Shown: positions 51,085 through 62,159 of the stretch, one piece after another
How positions within the stretch are numbered: the stretch's first letter is position 1
Layout of the letters: every line of letters begins with the position of its first letter
Origin: Rhyacichthys aspro
Taxonomy: Eukaryota > Chordata > Actinopteri > Gobiiformes > Rhyacichthyidae
DNA: 64,000 nucleotides
Assembly: GCA_036850595.1 (NCBI GenBank)
Contig: CM072148.1
Coordinates: forward strand, 24,603,352-24,667,351
Direction of reading: 5' to 3'
The notes under the pieces: generated by a model
What the model was told of the DNA's origin: nothing
Database searches by the model: none
Seen by the model: only the letters and a program-made list of their open reading frames with translations
Position numbers and translations under genes: made by a program

Positions 51085-51960
51085 CTACAGCTCTGGGTGG
51101 TCAAAGATATCCCAGTTGGTTCTCTCAAAACAGTCCTGCAGCTGGTGAGAGGCACCTTCAGGCCAAATCTTAACAGTCTTTATGGTGATAAGAGCCTGTT
51201 TCCTGAAGGGGGTATATGCTGGTGCTAGGTGCAGGAACATGTGGCCTGACTGGCCCAGGTGTGGGAGCTGTATAGCCCTGTAGCCATGTTTCACATAGTA
51301 GACCTTGTTCAGCGTCTTATCTCCTCTAGTGGCGCATTTCACATGCTGATGAAACTTAGGGAGCACAGATTTTAACTCAGCATGATTAAAGTCCCTGGCA
51401 ATAATATGCACAGCCTCAGAATACTTGTCTTGCTGGCTGCTAATAGAGCTATGCAAGAGTCCCAGTGCCGAGTTAGCATTAGCATCTGGTGGTATGTACA
51501 CGGTGGTTACCATGACAACAGTAAACTCTCTCGGAAGATAAACAGTCACGTACTCCAGGTCTGGGGAGCAGTGGCTGTTCACAGTCTTGGAGTTAGTACA
51601 CCAGCTGTTGTTGACATATATGCATAACCCCCCTCCTTTGCTCTTACCAGAGTCCCTGCTCCTGTTGTGGCGGTGTACAGTGCGGCCTGCTAGCTCGATA
51701 GCCGCGTCCAGAATGGATAAATGAAGCCAGGTCTTGGTGATAAACAAAACGCAACAGTCCTTGATGAGCCTGTTTGTTGCCGCCTGAAGCCTCAGTTCAT
51801 CCATTTTGTTTGCAAGGGATCTTACGTTGGCAAGAAAGAACGTAGGGAGAGGTGGCTTGTTCGGGCTCTTACGCAGTCTCCCCAGCACGGCTATATCCAC
51901 CGGGATGTCGTGGGAGCGGAAAAAGTTGACTGTCACCACTTGTTCGCTCCGTAGTACCAA
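51085..51960 (-). pseudogene. LINE endonuclease
   Basis: 291-codon frame covering most of an APE-type endonuclease: NVRSLANKMDELRLQAATNR, CCVLFITKTWLH, GGGLCIYVNN, REFTVVMVTTVYIPPDANAN. The usual GDFNH motif reads ARDFNH, a G-to-R change. Confidence 0.75.
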
Positions 51961-52175
51961 TCTTTAGGAGCTCGTGCCGGCTGTAGATGTTGTTCGCCCA
52001 GCAGAATGTACTCCAGACGAGTAACAACACATACCAAAGCATCCAAACAAAACACTGAAAAGGAGAGCACTGAACCGCTGCATCTATGTGCGCTGCCATC
52101 TTGGTAACTAAGAAAAGAAAACGTCAAAACATGACATCCTTCCTTTTCGAGTTTCAATTGAAAATGAATTGAAAT

Positions 52176-52823
52176 ATGGTTTTTTTTCAGTCCATCATAT
52201 CTAAGAGCCGAAGTGTCCTTGAGTCTGTGTCCACCCACACTCCCAAACCAATATTTGACCACATCTTTGGAAATTCACCTCTTTCAGCTGAATGGAAAAA
52301 TAGGGTCAGAGAAAAACTAAACAGCATTCTGGATGTCTTTGCAAAACATGATCTTGAAGACGGACAAAGTGAAACATCAGATAAATTGCCTGTCCACACG
52401 TTAATGCAAATACCGAGACCCATTCACCCACAAGATTTAGATGCTGTACGCAAACATCTCCAAGAACTCTATGACTCTGGTGTTATAAGAGAATCAGTGT
52501 TACCCTTTGCTTCACCCATTGTCAGTGTGAGACTCTGTATTGAAAACAGGAAATTAAACCTGCAGACTATCAAGGACGCATGTGCTTTGCCTAAGCTTGA
52601 GGACACATTCCACGCACTGTCAGGGTCCCAGTGGTTCTCAGTACTTGATTTAAAATCTGGCTGTTATCAGATTGAGATGGAGGAAGATGACAAGTGCAAA
52701 GCTACTTTTGTCTGCCCTTTAGGCTTCTGGGAGTTCAACTGCATGCCTCAAGGAGTAACTAAGGCACTTAGCGCTTTTCAACGACTTATGGAAAAATGCA
52801 TGAGCGAAATTAATCTAAAATAA
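52176..52823 (+). pseudogene. Gypsy reverse-transcriptase fragment
   Basis: 216 codons with PRPIHPQDLDAVRKHLQELY, SGVIRESVLPFASPIV, WFSVLDLKSGCYQIEM (catalytic D) and CMPQGVTKALSAFQRLM; FIDDLIVFAP follows the stop codon at 52821, so one early stop separates the second aspartate pair. The spacer between RT and RNase H is largely deleted. Confidence 0.8.
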
Positions 52824-53237
52824 GTTTTTGTTTTCATTGATGATCTCATTGTCTTTGCTCCAACCCTGGAGAACTATTTGCTGGGTGCTGGGCACCTGCA
52901 TGCCAAAAAGCATTTGAGGCCATCATTCAAAAACTTTCCTCCGCTCCAATCCTCGCATTCGCAGACGCACAAAAAGGCCCTACCTTTTACAAACCGATGC
53001 GAGCTCCACTGGTCTTGGTGTGGTCCTCTTCCAGGAACACTGTGGACAGAACAGGGTGATTGCTTATGCCAGCCGTGGACTATCGCAGTGAGTCCAAATA
53101 CCCAGCACACAAGCTTGAATTTCTCGCACTGAAATGGGCTGTCAGAGAAATTCAACAACTATCTCTGGTTCTCAGTTCCCCGTTGTAACCATGACGTATC
53201 TGCTAAGCATAGCAAAGCTCGATGCAACCAGCTACAG

Positions 53238-53905
53238 GTGGCATGCTGCCTTATCCACTTCTCTTTTAAACTTATCTATTGGGCTGGGAAGCAGAACACA
53301 GATGCTAATGGGCTTTCTCGATTGCCACATGGACCGCTGATTGATGATCCCATGTCCCAAAAGGAAAGGGAACAAATCTTGAAGTTTGCACTGCAACATC
53401 TTGATGACCCAAATATCATTGTCATTGACCAGCATTCTGTACAAGCAGTTTGCGACCGACAACTAATCTATAGCTCTGACAAAACTTCTGACATGGCTCT
53501 TGTGCATTCACTTTTGGTGCACGTTGACAGTCTGCCTGACAATTACACCAACGACACACAATTTGCATCTTCTGTAATCCCTCAGTTGACCACTGCTGAG
53601 GTCGCTGGAAAACAGAGATCTGCTCTCGTCTTAGGGCACATAATAGCGCAATTGGAGTCTGGAGAATCCCCACCATCGTCCTTAAGGGATGAATTACCTA
53701 AACTGCCTCTTCTATTGCAAGAGCTTAACCGCCTGTTGTGCTTAAGTATTGGTAAACCTGCATGATATAATGGGACATTTGTGAATTGATCGCACGTTAG
53801 ATCAGGTCCGCACGTGGTTCTATTGGCCAAGGCTAGCAATGGATGTCTCTAACAAGGTACAATCTTGTGAACATTGCATTAAACAGAAATCACTGCCTGA
53901 AAGAG
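53238..53905 (+). pseudogene. RNase H end and integrase zinc-finger region of the gypsy element
   Basis: GKQNTDANGLSRLPHGPLID is the usual end of gypsy RNase H. It is followed by a long spacer and, after a stop at 53762, by frame-shifted HFGIDRTLDQVRTWFYWPRL and CEHCIKQKSLPER, the HHCC domain. The integrase catalytic core is absent. Confidence 0.7.
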
Positions 53906-53910
53906 CAGCC

Positions 53911-54440
53911 CCTGTCACCTGAGTCTAAGTTTCTGTGATTGGCTTTCACCTGAAACCTGGAATGATAAATATCCGGGTTTTGTGGGTGAACTTCCTACTT
54001 TATTTGGCGACTGTTCACAGACTGAACAGCATTGAAAAAGTGGCTACTTATTAGTTACACTTTTAAAATGTTACGCTTAGTTTCAAAGCACGATATTTTA
54101 GTTTACATTAAATGAACATTCTGCAAGTTTTCTTTAATTCGGCTATTATGTGCTGCTGATATTTTTGTGTTTTTGTGTGTTTTTGATTAACTTTTCTTCT
54201 GCAAATTGCTAGTTGCTAATTAGCGCTTTACCATTGGATTGTATGGTGAAGTACTGCTAATGCTAATTGGCCATACTAATGGCTATCATTATGGCTTTTT
54301 GTGAATGTGATGTGAATATATTGTTACGCGATAACTGAATCATTGAACTTTATCGAACTATTTTGAATTTCATATTGAGTTATGGAACTTTAATATTGAA
54401 TTATGGAACTTAATAATGATTGACTGGAAAAAAAACTGGT
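53911..54440 (+). repeat. Truncated 3' LTR of the gypsy element
   Basis: Aligns with the first part of 44745-45802 but has an internal deletion of about 200 bp after GTGGGTGAACTTCCT and stops near 54440, where a second retroelement begins in reverse. Confidence 0.7.
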
Positions 54441-54542
54441 TACACTGGACTTAAATGGTCTTGACCTTTGGGATGATGGTTGGCATTCTTCCCAGACGGG
54501 CTATGTGGGGTTGGTTTTCAGGTGGCTGCCTTTTTAAGATGG

Positions 54543-54908
54543 TTAAAACAGCTCTGGCAGTCTTCTGTCCCACCTCCAGTGCTGAACAGAGTCTTTTAAC
54601 CATGTGACTAGCAGGAACGCTTCTTCAATGACATTATATCCAATGATTGGGTGTTCAAGGTCTGTAGTGGTCACAAGGATTAGAACAGCAACTGGCTTGT
54701 CATTCATTCCAGCAACAGCATTTTGCGCCAGCATAAACTCCATTTCAATCCATCTTTGATATGGGATATGTGTGCCATTAGCAACAGACAGGTCCAGCCC
54801 CTCATTCTCTAGTAACTCCTCCACAGGCCTCACTTTCACATCCGGTAAGTGTCTCTGCCTCCACTCTGACCCAATAATAAACACCTGTAAGCCAGAGTCC
54901 CACAGCAC
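54543..54908 (-). pseudogene. Aspartic protease of the second gypsy element
   Basis: LWDSGLQVFIIGSEW contains the catalytic DSG triad, followed by VANGTHIPYQRWIEMEFML and HPIIGYNVIEEAFL, the flap and IIG(x)N motifs. About one protease domain long. Confidence 0.7.
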
Positions 54909-55387
54909 TTTGGTGTTGTGGGATATTGTTTAAAGCAGCTCGAACAAGACACCTCCTCCCCACTAGTTACCAAGTCTGTCTTACCAAGATATACCTTACT
55001 CTCAGTCTTATTAATGGAAGCTGTGGTGTTTCTGGGTACCCTGCGGCAGCCGATGGCCCATTGGTAGGTACTCCCACACTTGTAGCAGTGGTCACACCTC
55101 CCTCCTGGGTTGGTCTGCTGGCACTGGCGACACTGTTTGTTGGTGTGTGTCCTTGCTTGTGGTCTACTGTAGCTGTAGCTGGCTAGTCCCCTTGGTCTGG
55201 GTGGCTGGTGCAGGCTTGACAGCTGAGTGGTGAGGTTCTGGATGGACTCACAAATGGCTCTGTTTCCCTGGTCCACTTTTTCCATTAGTGTGTCACGTTT
55301 TTGTACATCTCCTTGCTTTTTGCTGCTCGTAGAGTGACTATTGTGACGGCAGTTCTCTGAAGTGGTTGGATCTGGATTATGACTCAC
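54836..55387 (-). pseudogene. Gag zinc-knuckle region of the second gypsy element
   Basis: 183 codons. QCRQCQQTNPGGRCDHCYKC followed by GSTYQWAIGCRR is the double cysteine cluster found at the Gag end of fish gypsy elements; the usual GH of the knuckle is altered (YQWAIGC). Then a linker into the protease. Confidence 0.65.
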
Positions 55388-56182
55388 AGCTGACCCCTTG
55401 ACTCTGGCTTTTGTAGAAGACTGTGCTTTCTCTTCATTTCTAGGTTGTAGGCAGCTGTAATCTTCTCCAGCAGGACTTCATCTGTTACTTTGGGATTTTG
55501 TATGGTTTTAAATCCGTGCGGATGGTGTTGTCCTGGAGCCCGGTAAGTATGGTTTGTAAAAACTGATTTGGATGAGTTCTGTGTCTGCTCTCTCAGAGGC
55601 AAAGTAGATTTGTTGCCTTAAGTCCATTGCCCAAACCAAAACTGGACTGGAGTCTCCCTGGGTTCTTGTGCAGCACGAGTGAGTGTTATAGCTCAGTAGC
55701 ATCTCTTTCAACAAAATGGGTCTGTAGCATTTGTTTGAGAGCATGCAGTGTGAGGTCATCTCTATTTTCCAAATAGCTCCTCAATTAAGTGCCAGGGACA
55801 ATAGCTTGAATTACAGCATCTATAATTTCACTTTCATCATATCCTTTCTTTTGTGCTTTGGTGATTTGTCTCTCCAGACCAGCATATCCCAACTTGTCCT
55901 TTTGATTATGTTCACCAATTTGTCCAATGATTTTAAAGTCTCTTCTGTACATTGGGTGAACAAAAGTTTACGTCCTTTCAGACAAATTTTCTGGAGCAAA
56001 AGTGGTTACAGGAGCAGAAATGCAGTGGCTTACCACAGGCTGAGGGTTGGGTGCAGTACCATCTTAGTCCACCAGGTTGTGCTGTGGTGTTGTGGAGCCA
56101 GACTTGTACAAGGTTTTTAATTCATCTATTCTGTCTTTGACTTCTACCAATAAGGACATCATCCTCCAGCGAGATAACTTCA

Positions 56183-57338
56183 TGTAGCCCACCTATACCC
56201 GGAGTAATAAGGTAAGGGCCCCTGAGCTCTTTTCTAACTAAAATGAAATAACCTTTAAATGTATGGAATATTAATAAAGATGAAAACTAACTTAAAATGA
56301 CTAGTTCTTAGATCCCCTCTGAAGTACAAAATATTTATATCAGTCTTCTTATGACCCTTTAATACTCTCTGAGAGACTAAATCACTCTCATTCACACCAT
56401 TAAACTCATCAAAATGAAAACACATTAGTTACTGTAAACCTTTTGATTTACTGAACAAGTAAATATTTGTAAACAAGCCACATACATGTATCAAACATAT
56501 TTCAGTTTTAGACTGCAACTCATAGTATGTGGTGGGCCCACTCACCAATCACACTCGCACTCACACTATTGGCCTAATAAGCTGTATAACCTTATAGATG
56601 CAGGCCCGAGCGATGCTTGTGAGCGGTGAGGCCCAAAAACACCACTCTAAGTCTCTGCTAACAATCTTGAAACACTTTACTGTTGACAAATCTTCGTATC
56701 CCTGGCTGGGATGACGAAAAGGTGGACTCCGTAGAAGTTGAGTGAACTTTACTGGTCACACTAACACATTCGCTTAGCCAACGAATGCTAAAATCCCCGC
56801 GCTGAGTGCTAAACGTCGTAGTACCGTGCCACTCGCACGTACTGTTAACATACCTCACAAGACAAACTTAGGTCTGAAAATGTCCATAAGTAGGTCAGAA
56901 GTAGGTGAAAGCAAGTGTCCTTTGACGACCATTGATTTAACAATCTGGGAAACTCGTTCAACTACTCAAAACTACGACATGCGTGTTTTTCTCTCTGCTC
57001 ACATCTTTTGCGGTTAAGCTAGCACACAACATACTACTTACTTCCGGTCTCATTCACATAAAGCTAATACATCAGCTGTCTAAGCTTGGTAATACACAGA
57101 CATGGCACTTCCTGTTGCTCTTCAAAATAAAATGAAATAAAATACATCTTTATATGCCATAGCTCATACTCAGGTACATGTTAACAGTTTTTAACCTTTT
57201 AATCTTTAAATTAAATATGATTTTAACCATATTTATGTAACATATAACTTATTTATGCTTTTTAACCCTTTTTTAAACTTATATAAGGAACTTGTATTTA
57301 TTTATTAATAATATATTCAAATATTTGTCCGGGTTACA
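56183..57338. mobile_element. Solo LTR in the second gypsy gag
   Basis: Starts TGTAGCCCACCTATACCC and ends TCCGGGTTACA (TG...CA). TTCA flanks both sides (56179-56182 and 57339-57342). Gag coding text lies on both sides of it. About 1.16 kb, no internal genes: an LTR left by recombination between two LTRs. Confidence 0.65.
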
Positions 57339-57342
57339 TTCA

Positions 57343-57519
57343 TCACCCTCCAAATGCCGAAGTATGAGCCTTCTCAGTTTTGCGGGGTAAGTCCTTATCC
57401 TCCTCAGATACATCAATCTCAAGTTTAGAACAGATATCCAAAAGTTCCAGTGCAGGTAAGGTAATTAACTTTTCTTCAATTTCCCACATAGTGGACATTT
57501 GCTGTTGTGAGGTCGACAT
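57343..57519 (-). pseudogene. Gag N-terminal fragment of the second gypsy element
   Basis: 58 codons: MSTSQQQMSTMWEIEEKLIT, LPALELLDICSKLEIDVSEE, then stop. Stops just at the solo LTR. Sequence on the other side (EVISLEDDVLIG) continues the gag after the LTR, one frame shifted. Confidence 0.5.
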
Positions 57520-57520
57520 G

Positions 57521-58240
57521 ATTGAAAAGTATCTTTACCTTGTCCCTTGTGCCGTGTTGTCCTTTTGTCCTTGCGTTAGAAAAAACAACTTAATCCAAAC
57601 GAAGTGGAAACACCAAGATTTGTAATGTTGCACACTTAAAATGAACAACAAAAACTCAAAAGCCCTTTTGCAAAATTTATTTTCCCCAGTATTTGTAGTG
57701 TAGATGTGTGTAGTGTAGACTTCTTGTTTTAGAGTTTTTGGATTTAAGTCAGTTCGATGGAAGCAAAACAGTACAATCACGGTCTTTAGGAACTCACAGC
57801 AGCTCCGCTTAGCTCAGCCTCAGTCCAGCGCCATGCCACTCCACAGAGCACATACACCACACAATACACCCCAGGAGGGCTGGCACACCGGGTTTAAATT
57901 ACCCACAAACAATTAACGATATAATAAAAACAGTGGAAAATGTACATTAACAAGAAAACCAATAAAATACAACCTACAGTGAACCAAATATACCAAATAA
58001 ACAAGTGCTATACAAAAGATAAAGTGCTATAACATATATTGTACTGGCAACACTACCCTTTACTCCAACTTGAGTTTTAATAAATGGACATGAATGAACT
58101 ACTTTGCTGGTAGCATATTGTGTGAAACATAATTCCACCAAAATATAGCTTATAGTACTGTGTAAAGTGGTTCTATATTATTTCATGACATAACGGAACA
58201 CTGGTGCTATAACTAGGTTCTAAAGGAGTAATGAAGAAAA
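57521..58240. other. Probable 5' flank of the second gypsy element
   Basis: Upstream of the gag start on the minus strand. It may include that element's LTR, but I see no second LTR copy to prove it. Confidence 0.35.
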
Positions 58241-58260
58241 TTTGGAAAATTTGGAATTTG

Positions 58261-58297
58261 AACAGCCGGCAGATTTATTACAATTCTGCCGGCTGTT
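58261..58297. repeat. Perfect 13-bp inverted repeat (hairpin)
   Basis: AACAGCCGGCAGA (58261-58273) is inverted exactly at 58285-58297, with an 11-nt loop. GC-rich stem in AT-rich DNA. Confidence 0.85.
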
Positions 58298-59439
58298 GCA
58301 CAATATACCAGTGCAAATTATGTATGTGTGGAGCTCCTTTGACAGGAAAAGAAAAAATAAAATAAACAAGAAATTAGAAAAAGTCTCTTTGCCCTCTTGG
58401 TGTCTAGGACTTGTGTGTTTGAAAAGTCTCTTGTCGATTACGCTATCCATGCAGGATTGAGTGTATCAAGGGTTCCTTATCTGGGATCCTTTGGAATTAA
58501 GTGGTTAGTCTGTAGATCAGCTCTAGAAACCCAAGCAGCTGGCCACTCTGCTTCAGGGTTCATCAGAGTTCACAATGGTCTGGCTCGCCATCAGTATTTG
58601 AATAACAAGATCCGGTACCACTAAAACCAGTCGGAGTTTCAAAGAAAACACACACTCCACTTGATTGGGCTGGGTGCAAAACACTCTTAAGGCTGATGTA
58701 TCTTGTGTATCTTGCTCCCTGTGTCTCATTACCTTCTCTCGTTCATGAGGAGGCCGCCAGAGCACAAGATACGTTCAAGGGGACTAGGAGAGTGGTGGTG
58801 CATTCAATGAACATTGGAAATAATAGCTTTAGGCGAAAAAACGCTGGTAATCTTGTTTTTTACATGGGTTACAATAAGATCAATAGTTAAGCTTAATTCC
58901 CAATTTCCCTGAAGAGATTATTTTTTTACCTTATGTCCTCCTGCTGTACATGGTACATGGTGTACATGAGTAAACTGACTGACTGCAGACAAAAATTAAC
59001 CACAGATTTCATGATGGCTACCGCTAAAGCAGGACAAACCAAAGCAGAAACAGTCACTCGCGAGCAGAGCCTCTGTCAGAGCAAGGTGCTGTGAGGGGGA
59101 AAAGAGAGAGGCTGAGAGCGCATGCTTAGACACAGAGAGTCATTCTGATCAGAGTCGGCAGTTTTTAATTCTACATTATTAACTAATGTATCGTTGTGCA
59201 TGTTTAATAAATTTGTAAGCACAGTGTACAAGTAAAAACATAAACTGGATCTACACCGATATACGATTTTCCAAATGAGTCATGGAACGGATTTCATAAT
59301 GACCATTTGTAGCTTTATTGACACTTCAGCGTGTGAAATTTGGTGTGTAGCGTGAGAGCGTGGTATTCTGGTGTAAGCAAATGACAATTGTAAAATTTGT
59401 AAAATTGTTTTAAATAAATAAAACTCTTCATGCTGTTGA

Positions 59440-60195
59440 AGAGTGGACTGTGATTCTGACTGAATGGAGCGTTTTGTGTGGCGGGATCAGGCAGATTTTC
59501 TTTAGTTTAACAAAGTTGTGATGTCAACCTGAGCCATTACCGACTAAAGTGTCTCTTCCTGGTTTATGGAGGAGTTACGTGCTTTACACACTTTATTGGC
59601 CTGAGGACGAGGAGCATTTTACAAAGAGATTTGGATTGAAATGGAAGAGTGGCAGGACATGGCTGTTGTGTGTAATATATTAAACAACTAGAGAAGGTAA
59701 GAGATTATATTTCTGTTAATAACAATGAAAACGGCTACTATAAGTTAATATTATCTTCAGTTGGGGGGCACCAACCCTTTTGAAACTGAGAGCTACTTCA
59801 AGGGTACTGAATAATATGAAGGGCCACCATTTTGATAAGCATTTTGATACGCACCTTTAATTATATATTACTATTAATAATGATTAATGATATTCATCTG
59901 TGTGAAGACACTGTCTGATCATGTTAATGATTCCTCACAATAATAATAAACAATGAGGAGCTAATTGGTGACTACTGCTATTTCCTCGAGTTCACCTCAT
60001 ATGGTCCCTGTGGGCGACCTGCGGGCAACGTGTTGGTGACCCCTGATCTAAAGTATTCAAAAAGTGTAGTTGTAGTTTTTGGCATTTGCGTGTGTCTAAG
60101 CCTTGCATTCCAGTAACTGTTTTGACCTCACAGAGGGTTTCAATCTGAATTTTTTGTTCGGGCAACTGTTGATTTACAAATTAAGCACAGCATGT
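59440..60195. repeat. Dispersed repeat, copy with hAT-like insert
   Basis: Second copy of the 26185-26640 repeat, same orientation. It carries an extra segment at 59575-59640 and a hAT-like insertion at about 59761-60047. Confidence 0.75.
59761..60047. mobile_element. Short hAT-like miniature element
   Basis: Left end GGGGGGCACCAACCC, right end in inverse CAGGGGTCACCAAC; about 290 bp. Flanks ATCTTCAG and ATCTAAAG could be a diverged 8-bp duplication. The copy of the host repeat at 26.45 kb gives the empty site. Confidence 0.6.
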
Positions 60196-60929
60196 AATAG
60201 TACAAGTAAACATTTTATCAAAGCTTTTTGATCAATTAATGCATAAATCAAATTTATTTGGCTTCAGTAAACATGCTAGCATGCACTATATCACATAAGT
60301 TACAATTCTATCTGCTGTACATTGCATATTTTAGAGTAATACATGAGCATGCTCCACATTCTGGCTTCAAAGTAAACACCAACCTCTCATTTCACACGTG
60401 GCTGACAAGCTGTTTAGGTGTCATACCTGTCAACTGAGGTTGTTTTTAAATGCTATATAAATAAAAAAGTACTTTGACTTGTCCACTGCAAAAATCTTGT
60501 AGTCTTTGCAGTGCCTTTGTTTTCATCGGGTTGTCTGTGCAGGGTGAAGACAATAGAAAAAAACCTCTGTGTGGGAAGATATCTGATATAATTAGGTATG
60601 AGTTTAAAATCCTGTACTGTAGCATGAGCATGACCTTGTAGTGTATTTAGCACATAAAATCACTATCCCCCGTGTGTGGCCCATCCTGCTCTCACTGCAG
60701 CTCCTGCCGAGGAGAACATTAATAAATAGCCATTTTTTACTGGGTAAAAGAGTTTTTATGTAACCGACCACAAATACTGAGGCTAAATAATTTTTTTTAA
60801 CTGACAGCCTTTCCACAGGTTGCATTTTGTCTCCTATAATACACAAATGAAATAAGGTGCAACATGGAACATCTAACATTAATTAAATATATCATCTCCT
60901 TAGTTGCATGTTTAACAAATGCCTAGTCA

Positions 60930-61570
60930 GTAACTGGATATGTAACTCTGCGACTGAACTCACTGAATGCTTAGATGATAGTAATTTATTGCTAAACCCT
61001 GGTAAAATGAAAGAATTGTGCCTGAATAGCAACAGAAACACTAATTTTTGGAGTCCTCACTTCAACCACTTACGGCCAGAAGGTGGAGCAGGTGACAACT
61101 TTTAAATACTTATGAACAATGTTGGACAACTCGTTTACTTTTACTGATCATGTGGATGACATCTATTTAAAAAAGCACAGCAAAGATTTTCTTTATTGTT
61201 TAGATTGAGGACTTTCGAGGTATGTCAGTGTATTCTAATGAGAGTATACCAATCATTAATAGAGATCATACTGACATTTAATACTGTATCCTGGTTTGGC
61301 CATTTAAGTGTTAAAAACAAATCCAAACTTTCCAGAATAGTCAAAAATAAGTAGCAAACTTACTGGACGTGCACAAACTCAACTGTCTCAACATCACAGT
61401 AAAGCAGTTCATCGCCTCAGCCACAAAATCCTAGACAATCATAGTTATCCTCTCTCCCACCACTTTCAGCTTCTTCCTAAAGTACAGACTTCCCTGAGCT
61501 CACAAAAAACATCAACAAAAAGTCCTTTGTCCCACAACCAATTGAAAGAACCTCACTATGTGTTGGAAAC
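60930..61570 (+). mobile_element. LINE reverse-transcriptase C-terminal fragment
   Basis: SATELTECLDDSNLLLNPGK MKELCL (60950-61030), then frame-shifted YQSLIEIILTFNTVSWFG and a C-terminal NHSYPLSHHFQLLPK. Diverged, 5' truncated. Lies between gria2 and glrb. Confidence 0.6.
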
Positions 61571-61731
61571 TGATGGACTATGAGCGGATTAAGTGTCTTC
61601 TATTTAATGCTATATTTGTCAATACTAAACCACTATATTTTGGAACAGAAGAGCAAATAAGCTTGTAAAAGACATGATATATAGTATATGTTTAAAACAA
61701 ACCTAGTAGTGACATAAAGAAGTGTTTCTTC

Positions 61732-62025
61732 TCATAAGTAGACTGACCAGTAAACAACATTAAAAAATAGAAAAGAAAAGGGAAACAGCGCTCTAGCATA
61801 AAGATCAATGCGTTTAGCAGCAGCTGGTATGACAGGTTTAGGTGCAGGCGGTTTCTTGTTGGTCTTGTTCTGGGACTTCAGGCCTCCAGCCACTTCAATT
61901 GGTTTTCCATAACAGTCAAAGTTAGAAAGTTCAAAGTCTCTGGGTAGAGAGCCTACAATGCTGAAGTCATGTGAACGCAGATCTGATTTAGAAGTACACA
62001 CTTTCTTACACCGATTTTCAACCAC
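61732..62025 (-). CDS. glrb: Glycine receptor beta subunit (glrb), terminal exon
   Basis: Encodes 97 residues plus stop: the end of the M3-M4 intracellular loop, M4 and the short C-terminus. The loop contains FSIVGSLPRDFELSNFDCYG, which includes the gephyrin-binding motif that anchors glycine and glycine-GABA receptors at inhibitory synapses. Then a KKPPAPKPV proline/lysine stretch and IDLYARALFPFSFLFF of M4, ending in WSVYL and TGA. Acceptor tttccag at 62026, phase 0. Earlier exons lie beyond the right edge. In mammals GLRB lies next to and upstream of GRIA2 in the same orientation, as here. Confidence 0.96.
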   Translation of the reverse strand: MVENRCKKVCTSKSDLRSHDFSIVGSLPRDFELSNFDCYGKPIEVAGGLKSQNKTNKKPPAPKPVIPAAAKRIDLYARALFPFSFLFFNVVYWSVYL

Positions 62026-62051
62026 CTGGAAAGAGAAAAAAGTGTCATTGA

Positions 62052-62078
62052 ATATATATATATATGATATATAAATAT

Positions 62079-62155
<77 letters not shown>
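62052..62155. repeat. (AT)n tract in the last glrb intron
   Basis: About 100 bp of AT repeats beginning 27 bp upstream of the splice acceptor of the terminal glrb exon. Only a CTCTTT/TTCCAG tract separates it from the exon. Confidence 0.95.
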
Positions 62156-62157
<2 letters not shown>

Positions 62158-62159
62158 GT

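Larger units (their letters stand above)
47727..52105 (-). mobile_element. LINE inserted in the gypsy element, itself interrupted
   Basis: Minus strand: endonuclease 51085-51960 (LANVRSLANKMDELRL, GGGLCIYVNNSW, ARDFNHAEL), spacer 50680-51030, RT start 50419-50649 (AVNPRRAAGPDSITGQVLKD), RT core and C-terminus 49288-50142 (GSPQGCVLSPLLYTLYTHDC, FADDTTVVE, FKFLGVTIEEDLTW, LLPSGRRYRTIKKRTNRLK). The 3' tail at 47727-47790 is a TTCTA-type repeat after an AATAAAG signal. A TTAA-flanked element sits in its 3' region (47969-49298). Confidence 0.82.
44745..54440 (+). mobile_element. Defective Ty3/gypsy LTR retrotransposon with nested insertions
   Basis: 5' LTR 44745-45802, gag fragments 45892-47123, protease-like part 47188-47720, then a LINE insertion, then reverse transcriptase 52176-52860, RNase H remnants 52900-53330, the integrase zinc-finger region to about 53905, and a truncated 3' LTR 53911-54440. 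The integrase core is missing. The pol order (RT before integrase) is the usual gypsy order. Frameshifts throughout gag and pol. Confidence 0.8.
54450..57519 (-). mobile_element. Second gypsy element remnant: gag and protease, reverse orientation
   Basis: From right to left: gag N-terminus 57343-57519, a solo LTR insertion (56183-57338), gag fragments 55508-56180, zinc-knuckle region 54836-55387, protease 54543-54908, then a short post-protease stretch to about 54450. No reverse transcriptase follows; it abuts the 3' LTR of the first element. Confidence 0.7.
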
